DNA from: Candidatus Omnitrophota bacterium
GTDB lineage: Bacteria; Omnitrophota; Gorgyraeia; Aquiviventales; Aquiviventaceae
Direction: 5' to 3'
DNA: 45,122 nt
NCBI GenBank assembly: GCA_016180575.1
Contig: JACPAY010000021.1
Location: forward strand, 1 to 45,122
A model generated the notes under the pieces. It made no database searches. It was not told the DNA's origin and saw only the letters and a list, made by a program, of their open reading frames with translations. Both the position numbers and the translations under genes were made by a program. Of the stretch, positions 7,346-16,978 are shown piece after piece; within the stretch, counting starts at the first letter, position 1; every line of letters begins with the position of its first letter.

Positions 7346-8368
7346 ATGCACGCATCTCGCACCCGCTCGGCAGCCGGCCAAGGGCTGCTTGAGTTCCTCC
7401 TGATCCTCGCGGCGGTGATCGCCGGCCTGGCGCTCTTCACCGGACCCCTCAAGGACACGCTGATCAACGTGTTCGGCAGCGGCGCGCAGGCCATCAGCGA
7501 TGCCTCCTCGCTGCTGCGCGAGCAGGAGGGGCTGGGCCCGGGACCGGGGGAAGCTGAGGAGGGCGAGGAAGGGGAGCCGCCGATCGTCGTCGCCGGAGGC
7601 CCAGGCGTCGTCGAGCCCGGCCCAGGACCGTTCGGACCCGGTGGAGGACTTCCAGGCGGCGGGGGCGGCGGCGGGGGCGGCGGCGGGGGCGGCGGCGGGG
7701 GCGGCGGCGGGGGCGGCGGGACGCCCCCTGCAGGGGGCAGCGGCGGAGGCCCGGTGACGCCGACCGCGCCCAGCGGATCAAGCGCGTCGACCCCCACGCT
7801 CACCGAGCAGGAGAAGGTCGACGCCGCCAGGGCGCTGCTCCTGGCCTCCGATATCATGTTCAGCCTGTTTGATTTCTCCCAGGGCCAGTTCGTCACCCAC
7901 GCCATCGCATCGGTCATGAACGAGGTGGCGCGCAACGGCGTGCCGATCCTGATTGCCAACCTCTCGGGGGCGCTGGCTCAGGTGTCATACTTCGTGAGCA
8001 CGCTGGATGGCACCTTCGCCATCTCCGAGGGCGCGGAGCTGCACGTGGACCGCACCTGGTTGAGCGGGGCGACGACGGAGGAGCTGGCGGCGGTGCTCGC
8101 CCACGAATCCTGGCACGTCCACCAGCTGTACAGCGGCATCATGGATGACTTCGTCAACCACCCGCGGGAGGTTGACATCGAATACGAGGCGTTTGTCGCC
8201 GGGGCGGCCGTCTGGAATGCCAAGAAGGGCTCCCAGACGGAACCCAATCTCGACGCGGGCTCGGCGTGCGTCGCCTCCGGCGAGGCGCGCTGCAAGGAGA
8301 CGCTGCACACCGACTTTGGCTATAAGATCGGCCTGCGGCGATTCGGGGAGATGAAGGGGGTCTCATGA
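7346..8368 (+). CDS. Flp-pilin-like leader protein with glycine linker and HExxH domain
   Basis: A 340-residue protein. Residues 1-16 end in AAGQGLLE: prepilin peptidase would cut after G11, leaving E at position +5 as in type IV/Flp pilins, followed by a hydrophobic stretch to about residue 32. Next comes an acidic Pro/Gly-rich stretch and a tract of almost pure glycine (about 104-126) built from a 12-base repeat. The C-terminal domain (about 150-340) contains AHESWH (H253, E254, H257) with further glutamates at 279 and 281, the layout of a zinc metallopeptidase of the gluzincin kind. It could be a pilus-associated or membrane-anchored protease; no substrate can be inferred. The ATG at 7346 is preferred to an in-frame GTG further upstream because the pilin leader begins there. 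Confidence 0.75.
   Translation: MHASRTRSAAGQGLLEFLLILAAVIAGLALFTGPLKDTLINVFGSGAQAISDASSLLREQEGLGPGPGEAEEGEEGEPPIVVAGGPGVVEPGPGPFGPGGGLPGGGGGGGGGGGGGGGGGGGGGGTPPAGGSGGGPVTPTAPSGSSASTPTLTEQEKVDAARALLLASDIMFSLFDFSQGQFVTHAIASVMNEVARNGVPILIANLSGALAQVSYFVSTLDGTFAISEGAELHVDRTWLSGATTEELAAVLAHESWHVHQLYSGIMDDFVNHPREVDIEYEAFVAGAAVWNAKKGSQTEPNLDAGSACVASGEARCKETLHTDFGYKIGLRRFGEMKGVS
7655..7721 (+). repeat. 12-bp GGC/GGG microsatellite coding for polyglycine
   Basis: About five copies of the unit GGCGGCGGGGGC in tandem, each adding four glycines to the linker of the pilin-leader protein. Because the unit is a multiple of three, slippage would change linker length without breaking the frame. The G-rich strand could also fold into quadruplexes. 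Confidence 0.85.
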
Positions 8369-8973
8369 GCCGGGCAGCGTGGCGAGAATGGGGCGTCTTT
8401 GGTATGATGGCCGGCATGGCGTTGCTGCTCATCGGCGGCGACGCCGGGAGCCAGCCAGCGACCATGGATGAGTTTGTGACCTTTTCCAGCGCGACGCCGC
8501 AGCTTCCCGTGCGGTTTGAGTATCCAGCCGGCTGGCAGCCGGAGGAGTCCGCCGGGTCGCACGAGCGGTACGCGCAGGTGCAGGTCTTCGGGCCGGCGTC
8601 GCTCGAGCCCCGCCTGCGCACCTATCTGGTCGTGCGGCGCGTGCCGCCCAGGGCCGAGGGGGGACGCTACGGCAGCCTCGACGAGATGGTTGAGAGCTAC
8701 CGCGCCACCATGCAGTCCGGCCTGCACGTTGACGCGGACCGCCCGGTGCAGGTCCTGGGCCGGACGGGGCGCCAGCTTGACATCAGCGGCGACTTCCGCC
8801 TCTCGTGGGAAACGCCCGGCGAGATAAAGTCAGTGCCGGTCAAGAGCCAGCGGATCTTCGTGGAGCAGGACGGCCAGTTCTACGAGCTGGCGTGGATGGC
8901 CACACCCGAGGTCGCCGATCAGGTCGCCGCGGTGTTCTCCCGCCTCCTTCAAACCCTCACCCTCGTGCAGTAG
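8365..8973 (+). CDS. Exported protein of unknown function, PsbP/DUF1795-like
   Basis: A 202-residue protein whose ATG overlaps the stop of the pilin-leader gene (ATGA), indicating translational coupling. Residues 1-30 look like a signal peptide: basic start, hydrophobic core MMAGMALLLIGG, then a small-residue region. The mature part starts with a beta-rich segment (VRFEYPAGWQPEE) typical of PsbP/DUF1795-like folds, which often accompany secreted or lipoprotein partners, and ends with a helix. Function is unknown; the coupling suggests a partner for the HExxH protein. An in-frame ATG at 8416 would remove the basic part of the signal peptide and is less likely. Confidence 0.7.
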   Translation: MSRAAWREWGVFGMMAGMALLLIGGDAGSQPATMDEFVTFSSATPQLPVRFEYPAGWQPEESAGSHERYAQVQVFGPASLEPRLRTYLVVRRVPPRAEGGRYGSLDEMVESYRATMQSGLHVDADRPVQVLGRTGRQLDISGDFRLSWETPGEIKSVPVKSQRIFVEQDGQFYELAWMATPEVADQVAAVFSRLLQTLTLVQ

Positions 8974-9112
8974 GGGATCCGGGCGGCCGCCCTCCCTCGC
9001 GGCTGCGGGGTTCCTCCTCCTCGCCCTCGCGCCAGCGCCCACCGGCGCCGCGGCCATCGAGACTGACTTCATCGAGCGGCCGTGGCCCAAGCAGTGGGTC
9101 CGCGAGTTCGAG

Positions 9113-9607
9113 GTGGGGCGCCACCCGGTGCGCTGGCGGCAGCGCGCAAGCAAACAGGACGGCATCTTCGCCGGGGTGCGCTTCGCGGCGCCGCTCCCTC
9201 GGCAGGCGGTGTGGGACCTCGCCAACGACTACCAAGACATCGGCCGGACCACGCCGGGGGTGAGGGCGGTGCGGTATCTGGAGCGGTCCGAGACCCGCGA
9301 AGTCATCCAGCTCGACGTCAAAGTGCTGTGGAAGCAGCTCACGCTCACCTTCGAGGTGGAGAAGGAGCCCCCGCGCATCATGCGGTTCCGGCTGGTCAAC
9401 GAGGCGCTGGGCGAGTACCGGGGCATCTCGGTCTTCGCCGAGGAGCCTGGGGGCGGGGAGCGCCCGGCCGGGACGGGCATTGAGATGGCGACATGGCTGA
9501 AGCCTTCCCGCCCGGTGCCCATGGGGCTGCTGCTGCTTGCGGAGCGGATGGTCATGCTCAAGGCGGCGGACGAGTTTTTGGAGACGTGCGAGCGCTCCGC
9601 GCGTTGA
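9113..9607 (+). CDS. START/SRPBCC-like lipid-binding domain protein, start unresolved
   Basis: The coding frame reads as a START/polyketide-cyclase-like domain: FAAPLPRQAVWDLANDYQDI, a REVIQLDVKVLWKQ strand pair and a long C-terminal helix. GTG at 9113 is the only usual start codon in frame (164 residues). However, the frame stays open and looks coding back to about 8972, reading as a signal peptide (a Gly/Arg/Pro start, hydrophobic AAAGFLLLALAP, then TGAAA before IETDF) and a conserved-looking FIERPWPKQWV segment. No ATG, GTG, TTG or CTG exists in that extension, so the true start may use a rare codon or be hidden by an indel. Such domains bind hydrophobic ligands; an exported form would act in the periplasm. 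Confidence 0.65.
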   Translation: MGRHPVRWRQRASKQDGIFAGVRFAAPLPRQAVWDLANDYQDIGRTTPGVRAVRYLERSETREVIQLDVKVLWKQLTLTFEVEKEPPRIMRFRLVNEALGEYRGISVFAEEPGGGERPAGTGIEMATWLKPSRPVPMGLLLLAERMVMLKAADEFLETCERSAR

Positions 9608-9632
9608 CACCCCCGACGGCCTCTGCTACAAT
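9604..9632 (+). promoter_or_regulatory. Strong sigma70 promoter giving a leaderless GTG mRNA
   Basis: TTGACA (9604-9609), exactly 17 bases, TACAAT (9627-9632). The expected +1 is the G at 9639, which is the first base of the GTG start codon of the next gene. It probably drives the whole DHS-like/heptose/Kdo operon. The -35 box overlaps the stop of the preceding gene. Confidence 0.75.
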
Positions 9633-9638
9633 CTGTCC

Positions 9639-10571
9639 GTGCCGAGTCTGGATTTGACCAAGCTTAAGACCTACCCCGCCGGCTCCCGCACCAGCAAGGT
9701 CAACTTCAGCGCCTTTGCGCGGACCTGCCGGAAAGGCGGCTCCTTCCGTCAATTCTACGACTCCCTCCCGAACATCCTGGCGGTCAAGGAGTTTCAGGCG
9801 GTCGTGGACGCCATCGTGGCCGCGCATCTCGCGCGCAAGACGGTCCTGTGGATGTTCGGGGCGCACGTCATCAAGGTGGGCCTCAGCCCCCTCCTCATCC
9901 ACCTCATCAAGCGCAAGGTCATCACCGCCGTGGCGATGAACGGGGCCGGGGTCATCCACGACTTCGAGCTGGCGTTCATGGGCTCCACCTCGGAGGACGT
10001 GGCGCAGGCGCTCGCCGACGGCTCCTTCGGGATGGCCGAGGAGACGCACCGCTTCATCAACGGCGCGATCCGGGAGGGAGCCAGGAAAGGGTGGGGCCTC
10101 GGGCAGTCGGTCGGCGCGATGATCGCCAAGCGCCGGCTGCCGTACCGCAGCTTGAGCCTCCTGGCGACCTGCCATCAGCTTCGCGTGCCGGCGACGGTGC
10201 ATGTCGCGATCGGCACCGACATCATCCACCAGCAGTCCACCGCGGACGGCGCCGCGATCGGGCGGACGTCGCTGGCCGACTTCCGGCGGCTGGTCCAGGT
10301 CGTCTCGACGCTGGGCGGCGGCGTGGTCGCCAACCTGGGCTCGGCGGTCATCCTGCCGGAGGTGTTCCTGAAGGCGGTCTCCGTCTCGCGCAACCTGGGC
10401 GCTGCCGTGAAGGACTTCACGGCCTGCGACTTCGACATGATCCGCCACTACCGGCCCTCGGAGAACGTCCTGAAGCGCCCGACGCTCCTCGGCGGCCGGG
10501 CGGTCCACATCACCGGCCACCACGAGCTGATGATCCCCCTCCTCGCGCGCGCGATCACGGAGCGGCTATGA
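9639..10571 (+). CDS. Deoxyhypusine synthase-like protein
   Basis: A 310-residue member of the deoxyhypusine synthase family. In eukaryotes and archaea DHS moves an aminobutyl group from spermidine to a lysine of eIF5A; bacteria have no eIF5A substrate, and some bacterial relatives make homospermidine. Family signatures here are the VKVNFSAFA-like start, a NAD-binding region around TVLWMFGAHVIKVG, NGAGVIHDFELAFMG and FGMAEETHRFIN. The usual segment with the active-site lysine (SWGK near the C-terminus) is not visible; that region instead reads ACDFDMIRHYRPSENVLKRP. A different reaction or a binding role is therefore possible. The GTG at 9639 is chosen because it sits exactly at the predicted transcription start. 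It overlaps rfaE1 by ATGA. Confidence 0.8.
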   Translation: MPSLDLTKLKTYPAGSRTSKVNFSAFARTCRKGGSFRQFYDSLPNILAVKEFQAVVDAIVAAHLARKTVLWMFGAHVIKVGLSPLLIHLIKRKVITAVAMNGAGVIHDFELAFMGSTSEDVAQALADGSFGMAEETHRFINGAIREGARKGWGLGQSVGAMIAKRRLPYRSLSLLATCHQLRVPATVHVAIGTDIIHQQSTADGAAIGRTSLADFRRLVQVVSTLGGGVVANLGSAVILPEVFLKAVSVSRNLGAAVKDFTACDFDMIRHYRPSENVLKRPTLLGGRAVHITGHHELMIPLLARAITERL

Positions 10572-11596
10572 CGTCCACGAATTCGCTCGCCGGCTTCATC
10601 CCCCGCTTCCGCCGGGCCAAGGTGCTGGTGGTCGGCGACCTCATGCTGGATGAGTTCGTGTGGGGCAAGGTCAGCCGCATCAGCCCGGAGGCGCCGGTGC
10701 CGGTGGTGTGGGTGCAATCCGAGTCGGTCATGCCCGGCGGGGCGGCCAACGTGGCGAACAACATCCGCGCGCTCGGGGGCGCGGTCGCGGTGGCGGGCAT
10801 CGTCGGCGAGGACCGGTGGGGCTCTTCGCTGCGCGAGGAGCTGGCGTTCCGCCGGATCGACGCGGGCGGCGTGCTCGCAGCGCCCCGTCCCACGACCGTG
10901 AAGACGCGGGTCATCGCCCACCACCAGCAGGTCGTGCGGGTGGACCGGGAGGGCGGCCGCCCGCTGCCCGAGCCGCTCATCGAACGGCTCATCCGCGAGG
11001 TGACGCAGCGGGTGCCCTCGGTCGACGCGGTCGTCATCGAGGATTACGGCAAGGGGGTCATCACCCGCGCGCTGCTCGAGGCGGTCATCCCGCTCGCGCG
11101 CCGGCACCGGAAGGTCATCACCGTGGACCCCAAGCAGGAGCACTTCGACCTCTACCGCCGCGTGACGGCGCTGACCCCCAACCGGACGGAGGCGGGCGAG
11201 GCGGCCGGGCGGGATCTGGACACCGATGCGGACGTCGGGCGGGCGGGGGAGGAGCTCGTGAAGCGGTTGGACTGCGACGGGGTGCTGATCACGCTCGGCG
11301 AGGACGGGATGCGCCTGTTCGAGCGGGGCGGAGGCGAGACCCGCATCCCGACGGTGGCGCAGGAGGTCTTCGACGTCGCCGGCGCCGGCGACACGGTCAT
11401 CGCGGCGTTCACCCTCGCGATGGCGAGCGGCTCGACGATGCAGCAGGCGGCGAGGATCGCCAACTACGCGGCCGGCATCGTCGTGGGCAAGCTCGGGGTG
11501 GCGGTCGTCGCGCCGGAGGAGCTGGCCCGGCGGCTGGGGTCGCCACACGCCCCGAGGCGCCGGCGGACCGGCCGGCCGCTCAGCCGCCGCAGGTAG
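10568..11596 (+). CDS. rfaE1: D-glycero-beta-D-manno-heptose-7-phosphate kinase
   Basis: A 342-residue PfkB/ribokinase-family sugar kinase matching the kinase half of HldE. It phosphorylates heptose-7-phosphate at C1 on the route to ADP-heptose for the LPS core. Visible features are VVGDLMLDEFVWG near the N-terminus, the substrate loop PGGAANVANNI, the DPK segment and the C-terminal AGAGDTVIA anion hole with catalytic base D275. There is no C-terminal nucleotidyltransferase domain, so that activity (rfaE2) must be encoded elsewhere. The last 25 residues are a basic, proline- and arginine-rich tail. It overlaps the DHS-like gene by four bases and abuts kdsB. Confidence 0.93.
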   Translation: MTSTNSLAGFIPRFRRAKVLVVGDLMLDEFVWGKVSRISPEAPVPVVWVQSESVMPGGAANVANNIRALGGAVAVAGIVGEDRWGSSLREELAFRRIDAGGVLAAPRPTTVKTRVIAHHQQVVRVDREGGRPLPEPLIERLIREVTQRVPSVDAVVIEDYGKGVITRALLEAVIPLARRHRKVITVDPKQEHFDLYRRVTALTPNRTEAGEAAGRDLDTDADVGRAGEELVKRLDCDGVLITLGEDGMRLFERGGGETRIPTVAQEVFDVAGAGDTVIAAFTLAMASGSTMQQAARIANYAAGIVVGKLGVAVVAPEELARRLGSPHAPRRRRTGRPLSRRR

Positions 11597-12337
11597 ATGG
11601 GTCCCGCGCTTGTCGTCATCCCGGCGCGCTATGGCTCGACCCGGTTCCCCGGCAAGCCGCTGGCGCTGCTGCGGGGCAAGCCCGTCATCCAGCACGTGTA
11701 CGAGCAGGCCGCCAAGGCCCGGCGGGCGGACGCGGTGGTCGTCGCGACGGACGACCGGCGGATTCTCGACGCGGTGGAGCGGTTCGGCGGCCAGGCGGTG
11801 ATGACCAGCCCCGAGGCCCGCAGCGGGACCGAGCGGGCCGCGGAGGCGGCCCGGCCGCGCAGCGAGGCGGTCATCGTCAACGTGCAGGGGGACGAGCCGC
11901 TCATCCAGCCAGAGATGATTGACCAGCTCGCCGAGTACCTGGAGCGCCACCGGGCGGTCCCGATGGCCTCCGTGATGACGCGGCTGCGCTCCGGCGAGGA
12001 CGCGGCGAACCCGAACGTCGTCAAGGTCGTGACGGACGCGGACGGCTTCGCGCTCTACTTCTCCCGCGCGCCGATCCCGTTTGTGAGACAGGAGACAGGA
12101 GACAGGGGACAGGTGCGCCATTGGAAGCACATCGGGATCTACGGTTACCAGCGCCATTTCCTGCTGCAGTTCCCGCACCTCGACCCGACGCCGCTGGAGC
12201 AGGCCGAGCAGCTCGAGCAGCTGCGGGCGCTCGAGCACGGCTACCGCATCAAGCTGCTGGAGACGGCGCATGACACGGCGGGCGTGGACACCCCTGAGGA
12301 TTTAGCCAGAGTGGAGGCATTGCTGGGCCGCGGGTGA
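11597..12337 (+). CDS. kdsB: CMP-Kdo synthetase (3-deoxy-manno-octulosonate cytidylyltransferase)
   Basis: A 246-residue cytosolic enzyme that activates Kdo with CTP before transfer to lipid A. The N-terminal PARYGSTRFPGKPLA motif, the VVVATDD segment and VNVQGDEPLI are typical of the family. The ATG follows the rfaE1 stop directly. The segment VRQETGDRGQVR (about residues 162-173) is encoded by four tandem 7-base words (GAGACAG three times, GGGACAG once) and sits in a loop between SRAPIPF and HWKHIGIYGY, so a repeat element appears to have entered the gene without destroying it. pyrG, which makes the CTP it uses, is next. Confidence 0.95.
   Translation: MGPALVVIPARYGSTRFPGKPLALLRGKPVIQHVYEQAAKARRADAVVVATDDRRILDAVERFGGQAVMTSPEARSGTERAAEAARPRSEAVIVNVQGDEPLIQPEMIDQLAEYLERHRAVPMASVMTRLRSGEDAANPNVVKVVTDADGFALYFSRAPIPFVRQETGDRGQVRHWKHIGIYGYQRHFLLQFPHLDPTPLEQAEQLEQLRALEHGYRIKLLETAHDTAGVDTPEDLARVEALLGRG
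12085..12112 (+). repeat. Heptamer array (GAGACAG) inside kdsB
   Basis: Four consecutive 7-base words, GAGACAG x3 then GGGACAG. The same word forms the left arm of the larger element at 42438-42530 and the one-word hairpin at 24240-24263. Here only one arm is present and it is translated. Confidence 0.9.
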
Positions 12338-14974
<2,637 letters not shown>

Positions 14975-14988
<14 letters not shown>

Positions 14989-16042
14989 AACCCATCCCAA
15001 CACCCCTCTGGCGGGTGACGCCGGAGGGGGGCCCCTGCCGCCGGCCGCAGTCCCGCCATCGGCGGGACGAGGACGGACGGCGGGGTGCCGGAGGCGGCAG
15101 GCGAAGGAGGTCCTCCGCCTTGAGGCGGAGGCGGTGCGGCGGCTCATCCCGCGCGTCGGCCGCGGGTTCGAGACAGCCGTCGAGCTGCTCGCCGGCTGCA
15201 AGGGCCGCGTGGTCGTCACCGGCATGGGCAAGGCCGGCCTCATCGGGCAGAAGCTCTCCGCCACCCTCTCGTCCACGGGCACGCCGAGCCATTGGGTCCA
15301 CCCGGCCGAGGCCATCCACGGGGATCTCGGGCGGATCACCAAGCAGGACGTCGTGATCGCCCTCTCCAACAGCGGCGAGACCGAGGAGTTGACCCTGCTC
15401 CTCCCGGTCATCCAGCGCATCGGCTCGCGGCTCATCGCGTTTACCGGAAAACCGCGCTCCACGCTCGCGCGGTACAGCGACGTGGCGCTCGACGTGAGCG
15501 TCGCGAAAGAGGCCTGCTCGCTCAACCTGGCCCCGACCTCCTCCACGACGGCGATGCTGGCGATGGGGGATGCGCTGGCGGTGGTCGTCGCGGAGCGGCG
15601 GGGCTTCAAGGAGCGGGATTTCGCCCTGCTCCATCCCGGCGGTCAGCTGGGGCGCAAGCTCCTGCTGCGGGTGCGCGACCTGATGCGCACGCGGGGGGCC
15701 CACCCCATTGTCCGCGACACCTCGCGCGTGCGGGACGTCCTGCTGGCCATCACGCGCTCGCGCGCCGGCTGCGCCAGCGTCGTCAACGGCTCGGGGCGGC
15801 TGGTGGGCATCTTCACCGACGGCGACCTGCGGCGCCACCTCGACTCGACGCCCAACCTGACCCAGCGGCGCGTGCGCGAGGTGATGACGCGCCACCCCAA
15901 GACCATCGGCGCCGAGCGCCTCGCGGCCGAGGCGCTGCGCATCCTGCGCGAGCACCGCATCGACGAGCTCGTCGTGGTGGACGGCGCGCGCCGCCCCATC
16001 GGGCTGCTGGACGTCCAGGACCTTCTGAAGGCCGGATTCTGA
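14975..16042 (+). CDS. kdsD: D-arabinose-5-phosphate isomerase (SIS + two CBS domains)
   Basis: A 355-residue KdsD/KpsF-type enzyme that converts ribulose-5-phosphate to arabinose-5-phosphate, the first step toward Kdo. The SIS domain (about 60-200) shows VVVTGMGKAGLIGQK, SSTGTPSHWVHPAEAIHGDLG and ALSNSGETEE; the CBS pair (about 220-350) includes GIFTDGDLRRHL and DELVVVD. The first ~42 residues are atypical: rich in Pro, Gly and Arg, and encoded across a copy of the dispersed GC-rich repeat. No other usual start codon exists in frame, so the ATG at 14975, which overlaps kdsA by 14 bases, is used. The family-like part begins at RQAKEVLRLEAEAV. Confidence 0.95.
15024..15103 (+). repeat. Dispersed GC-rich palindromic element, diverged copy C
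   Basis: Shares GGGGCCCC, GAGGAC, CGGGGTG and GCGGCAGG blocks in the same order and spacing as copy A at 12338-12418, with an added hairpin (TCCCGCC / GGCGGGA). It is translated as the unusual N-terminus of KdsD. More diverged than copies A and B, so less certain. Confidence 0.55.
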
Positions 16043-16052
16043 CCCGCCCCGC

Positions 16053-16595
16053 ATGCCCGCCCCCCTTGCCCTTCCGCAGGACGTCCTCCAGCGCGCGGCG
16101 CGGGTGAGCCTGCTCGTGCTCGATGTCGACGGGGTGCTGACGGACGGGCGCATCGTCTACGCCGATTACGGCGATGAGCTGAAGTTCTTCGACGTGCAGG
16201 ACGGGGCGGGCCTCGTGTTCTGGAACCGGGTGGGCCTGCGCTCCGCCATCATCACCTCCCGGAGCTCGCGGCTGCTGAAGCGCCGGGCGAAGGAGCTCAG
16301 GGTCGATCACCTCGCCCAGAAGTGCCTCCTGAAGCTCCCCGCCTACGAGCAGCTGCTCAAGCGGCTGCGCGTCAGCGGGGAGCAGGTCTGCGCGATCGGG
16401 GACGACCTCATGGACCTGCCGCTGCTGCGCCGCGCGGGCCTGGCGGTGGCGGTGTCCAACGCGGTTGACGAGGTCAAGGCCGTCGCCCACTACGTCACGC
16501 GGCGCGCCGGAGGCCGCGGCGCCGTCCGCGAGGTCGTCGATATCATTCTCAGGACCAAAGGGTTATGGGACGAGGTCCTGCAGCGCTATCAGTAA
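16053..16595 (+). CDS. kdsC: Kdo-8-phosphate phosphatase
   Basis: A 180-residue C0-type HAD phosphatase that removes phosphate from Kdo-8-phosphate. HAD motif I is LLVLDVDGVLTDG with D24 and D26; motif II is the Ser of IITSRSS; motif III/IV is the IGDDLMDLPLL segment. Length and lack of a cap domain match KdsC. The C-terminal VREVVDIIL helix is the usual family end. It follows kdsD by 10 bases and closes the Kdo cluster. Confidence 0.95.
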   Translation: MPAPLALPQDVLQRAARVSLLVLDVDGVLTDGRIVYADYGDELKFFDVQDGAGLVFWNRVGLRSAIITSRSSRLLKRRAKELRVDHLAQKCLLKLPAYEQLLKRLRVSGEQVCAIGDDLMDLPLLRRAGLAVAVSNAVDEVKAVAHYVTRRAGGRGAVREVVDIILRTKGLWDEVLQRYQ

Positions 16596-16611
16596 AAATC
16601 GCTTAAAAGAC

Positions 16612-16641
16612 TTGAAAATTTCTGCGCGGATATGGCATACT
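16612..16641 (+). promoter_or_regulatory. Predicted sigma70 promoter of the HTH gene
   Basis: TTGAAA (16612-16617), 18 bases, CATACT (16636-16641). Expected +1 near 16648, five bases before the ATG at 16653. The stretch is strikingly AT-rich for this window. Confidence 0.55.
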
Positions 16642-16652
16642 TTGAACATCTC

Positions 16653-16856
16653 ATGAAGAAAAACGGCGCAGGCAAGAAAACGCAGATCATGACCCTCCGT
16701 GAGGTCGCCAAGTACCTCGGGCTTCACGCCATGACCGTCTACAAGCTGACGCGGGAGGGGCGGGTGCCGGCCGCAAAGATCGGCGGCCAGTGGCGCTTCA
16801 AGCGGGACGTCCTGGACGACTGGCTTGAAGCCCAGATGCACCAGCACGCCGCGTAG
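16653..16856 (+). CDS. Small helix-turn-helix DNA-binding protein (excisionase/MerR-like)
   Basis: A 67-residue single-domain protein. The core MTLREVAKYLGLHAMTVYKL is a winged helix-turn-helix of the excisionase-family DNA-binding type (HTH_17), followed by KIGGQWRFKRDVLDDWL, the wing and last helix of that fold. The N-terminal ten residues are Lys-rich. An upstream in-frame ATG at 16632 would fall inside the predicted promoter, so 16653 is preferred. It has its own promoter and is followed by a strong terminator, so it forms a single-gene unit. Such proteins serve as phage excisionases or as stand-alone regulators; no integrase or phage genes are nearby, so a regulator is more likely. Confidence 0.85.
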   Translation: MKKNGAGKKTQIMTLREVAKYLGLHAMTVYKLTREGRVPAAKIGGQWRFKRDVLDDWLEAQMHQHAA

Positions 16857-16884
16857 CGCCGCAGCGCTTCCGCGCGTCCGCAGC

Positions 16885-16920
16885 AATCAGAAGCCATCCT
16901 GGCTTCTGATTTTTTGTTTC
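16885..16920 (+). terminator. Rho-independent terminator
   Basis: A perfect 12-bp stem, AATCAGAAGCCA (16885-16896) and TGGCTTCTGATT (16900-16911), loop TCC, then a T-rich tail. It separates the Kdo/HTH unit from the LPS acyltransferase operon. Confidence 0.95.
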
Positions 16921-16934
16921 AGGGCTCACCCGCC

Positions 16935-16963
16935 TTGACGCTCTTCTCATTGAAGCGTATCAT
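16935..16963 (+). promoter_or_regulatory. Strong sigma70 promoter of the LPS-export operon
   Basis: TTGACG (16935-16940), exactly 17 bases, TATCAT (16958-16963). The predicted +1 at about 16970 leaves only nine bases before the ATG at 16979, with no Shine-Dalgarno sequence. It follows the terminator by 15 bases. Confidence 0.75.
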
Positions 16964-16978
16964 ATATGGTTTATCAGC

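Noticed and set aside
8403-8415. TATGAT followed by ATG at 8416 as another leaderless start.
   Set aside because: It would remove the basic part of a good signal peptide; the ATG at 8365 is coupled to the upstream stop, and no -35 box is seen.
16632-16652. Earlier ATG for the HTH protein.
   Set aside because: It overlaps the predicted -10 box; the start at 16653 lies just after the expected transcription start.
16653-16856. The excisionase-like HTH gene as a sign of a prophage or integrative element.
   Set aside because: No integrase, attachment repeats, tRNA gene or phage genes are nearby; it sits between core LPS genes.
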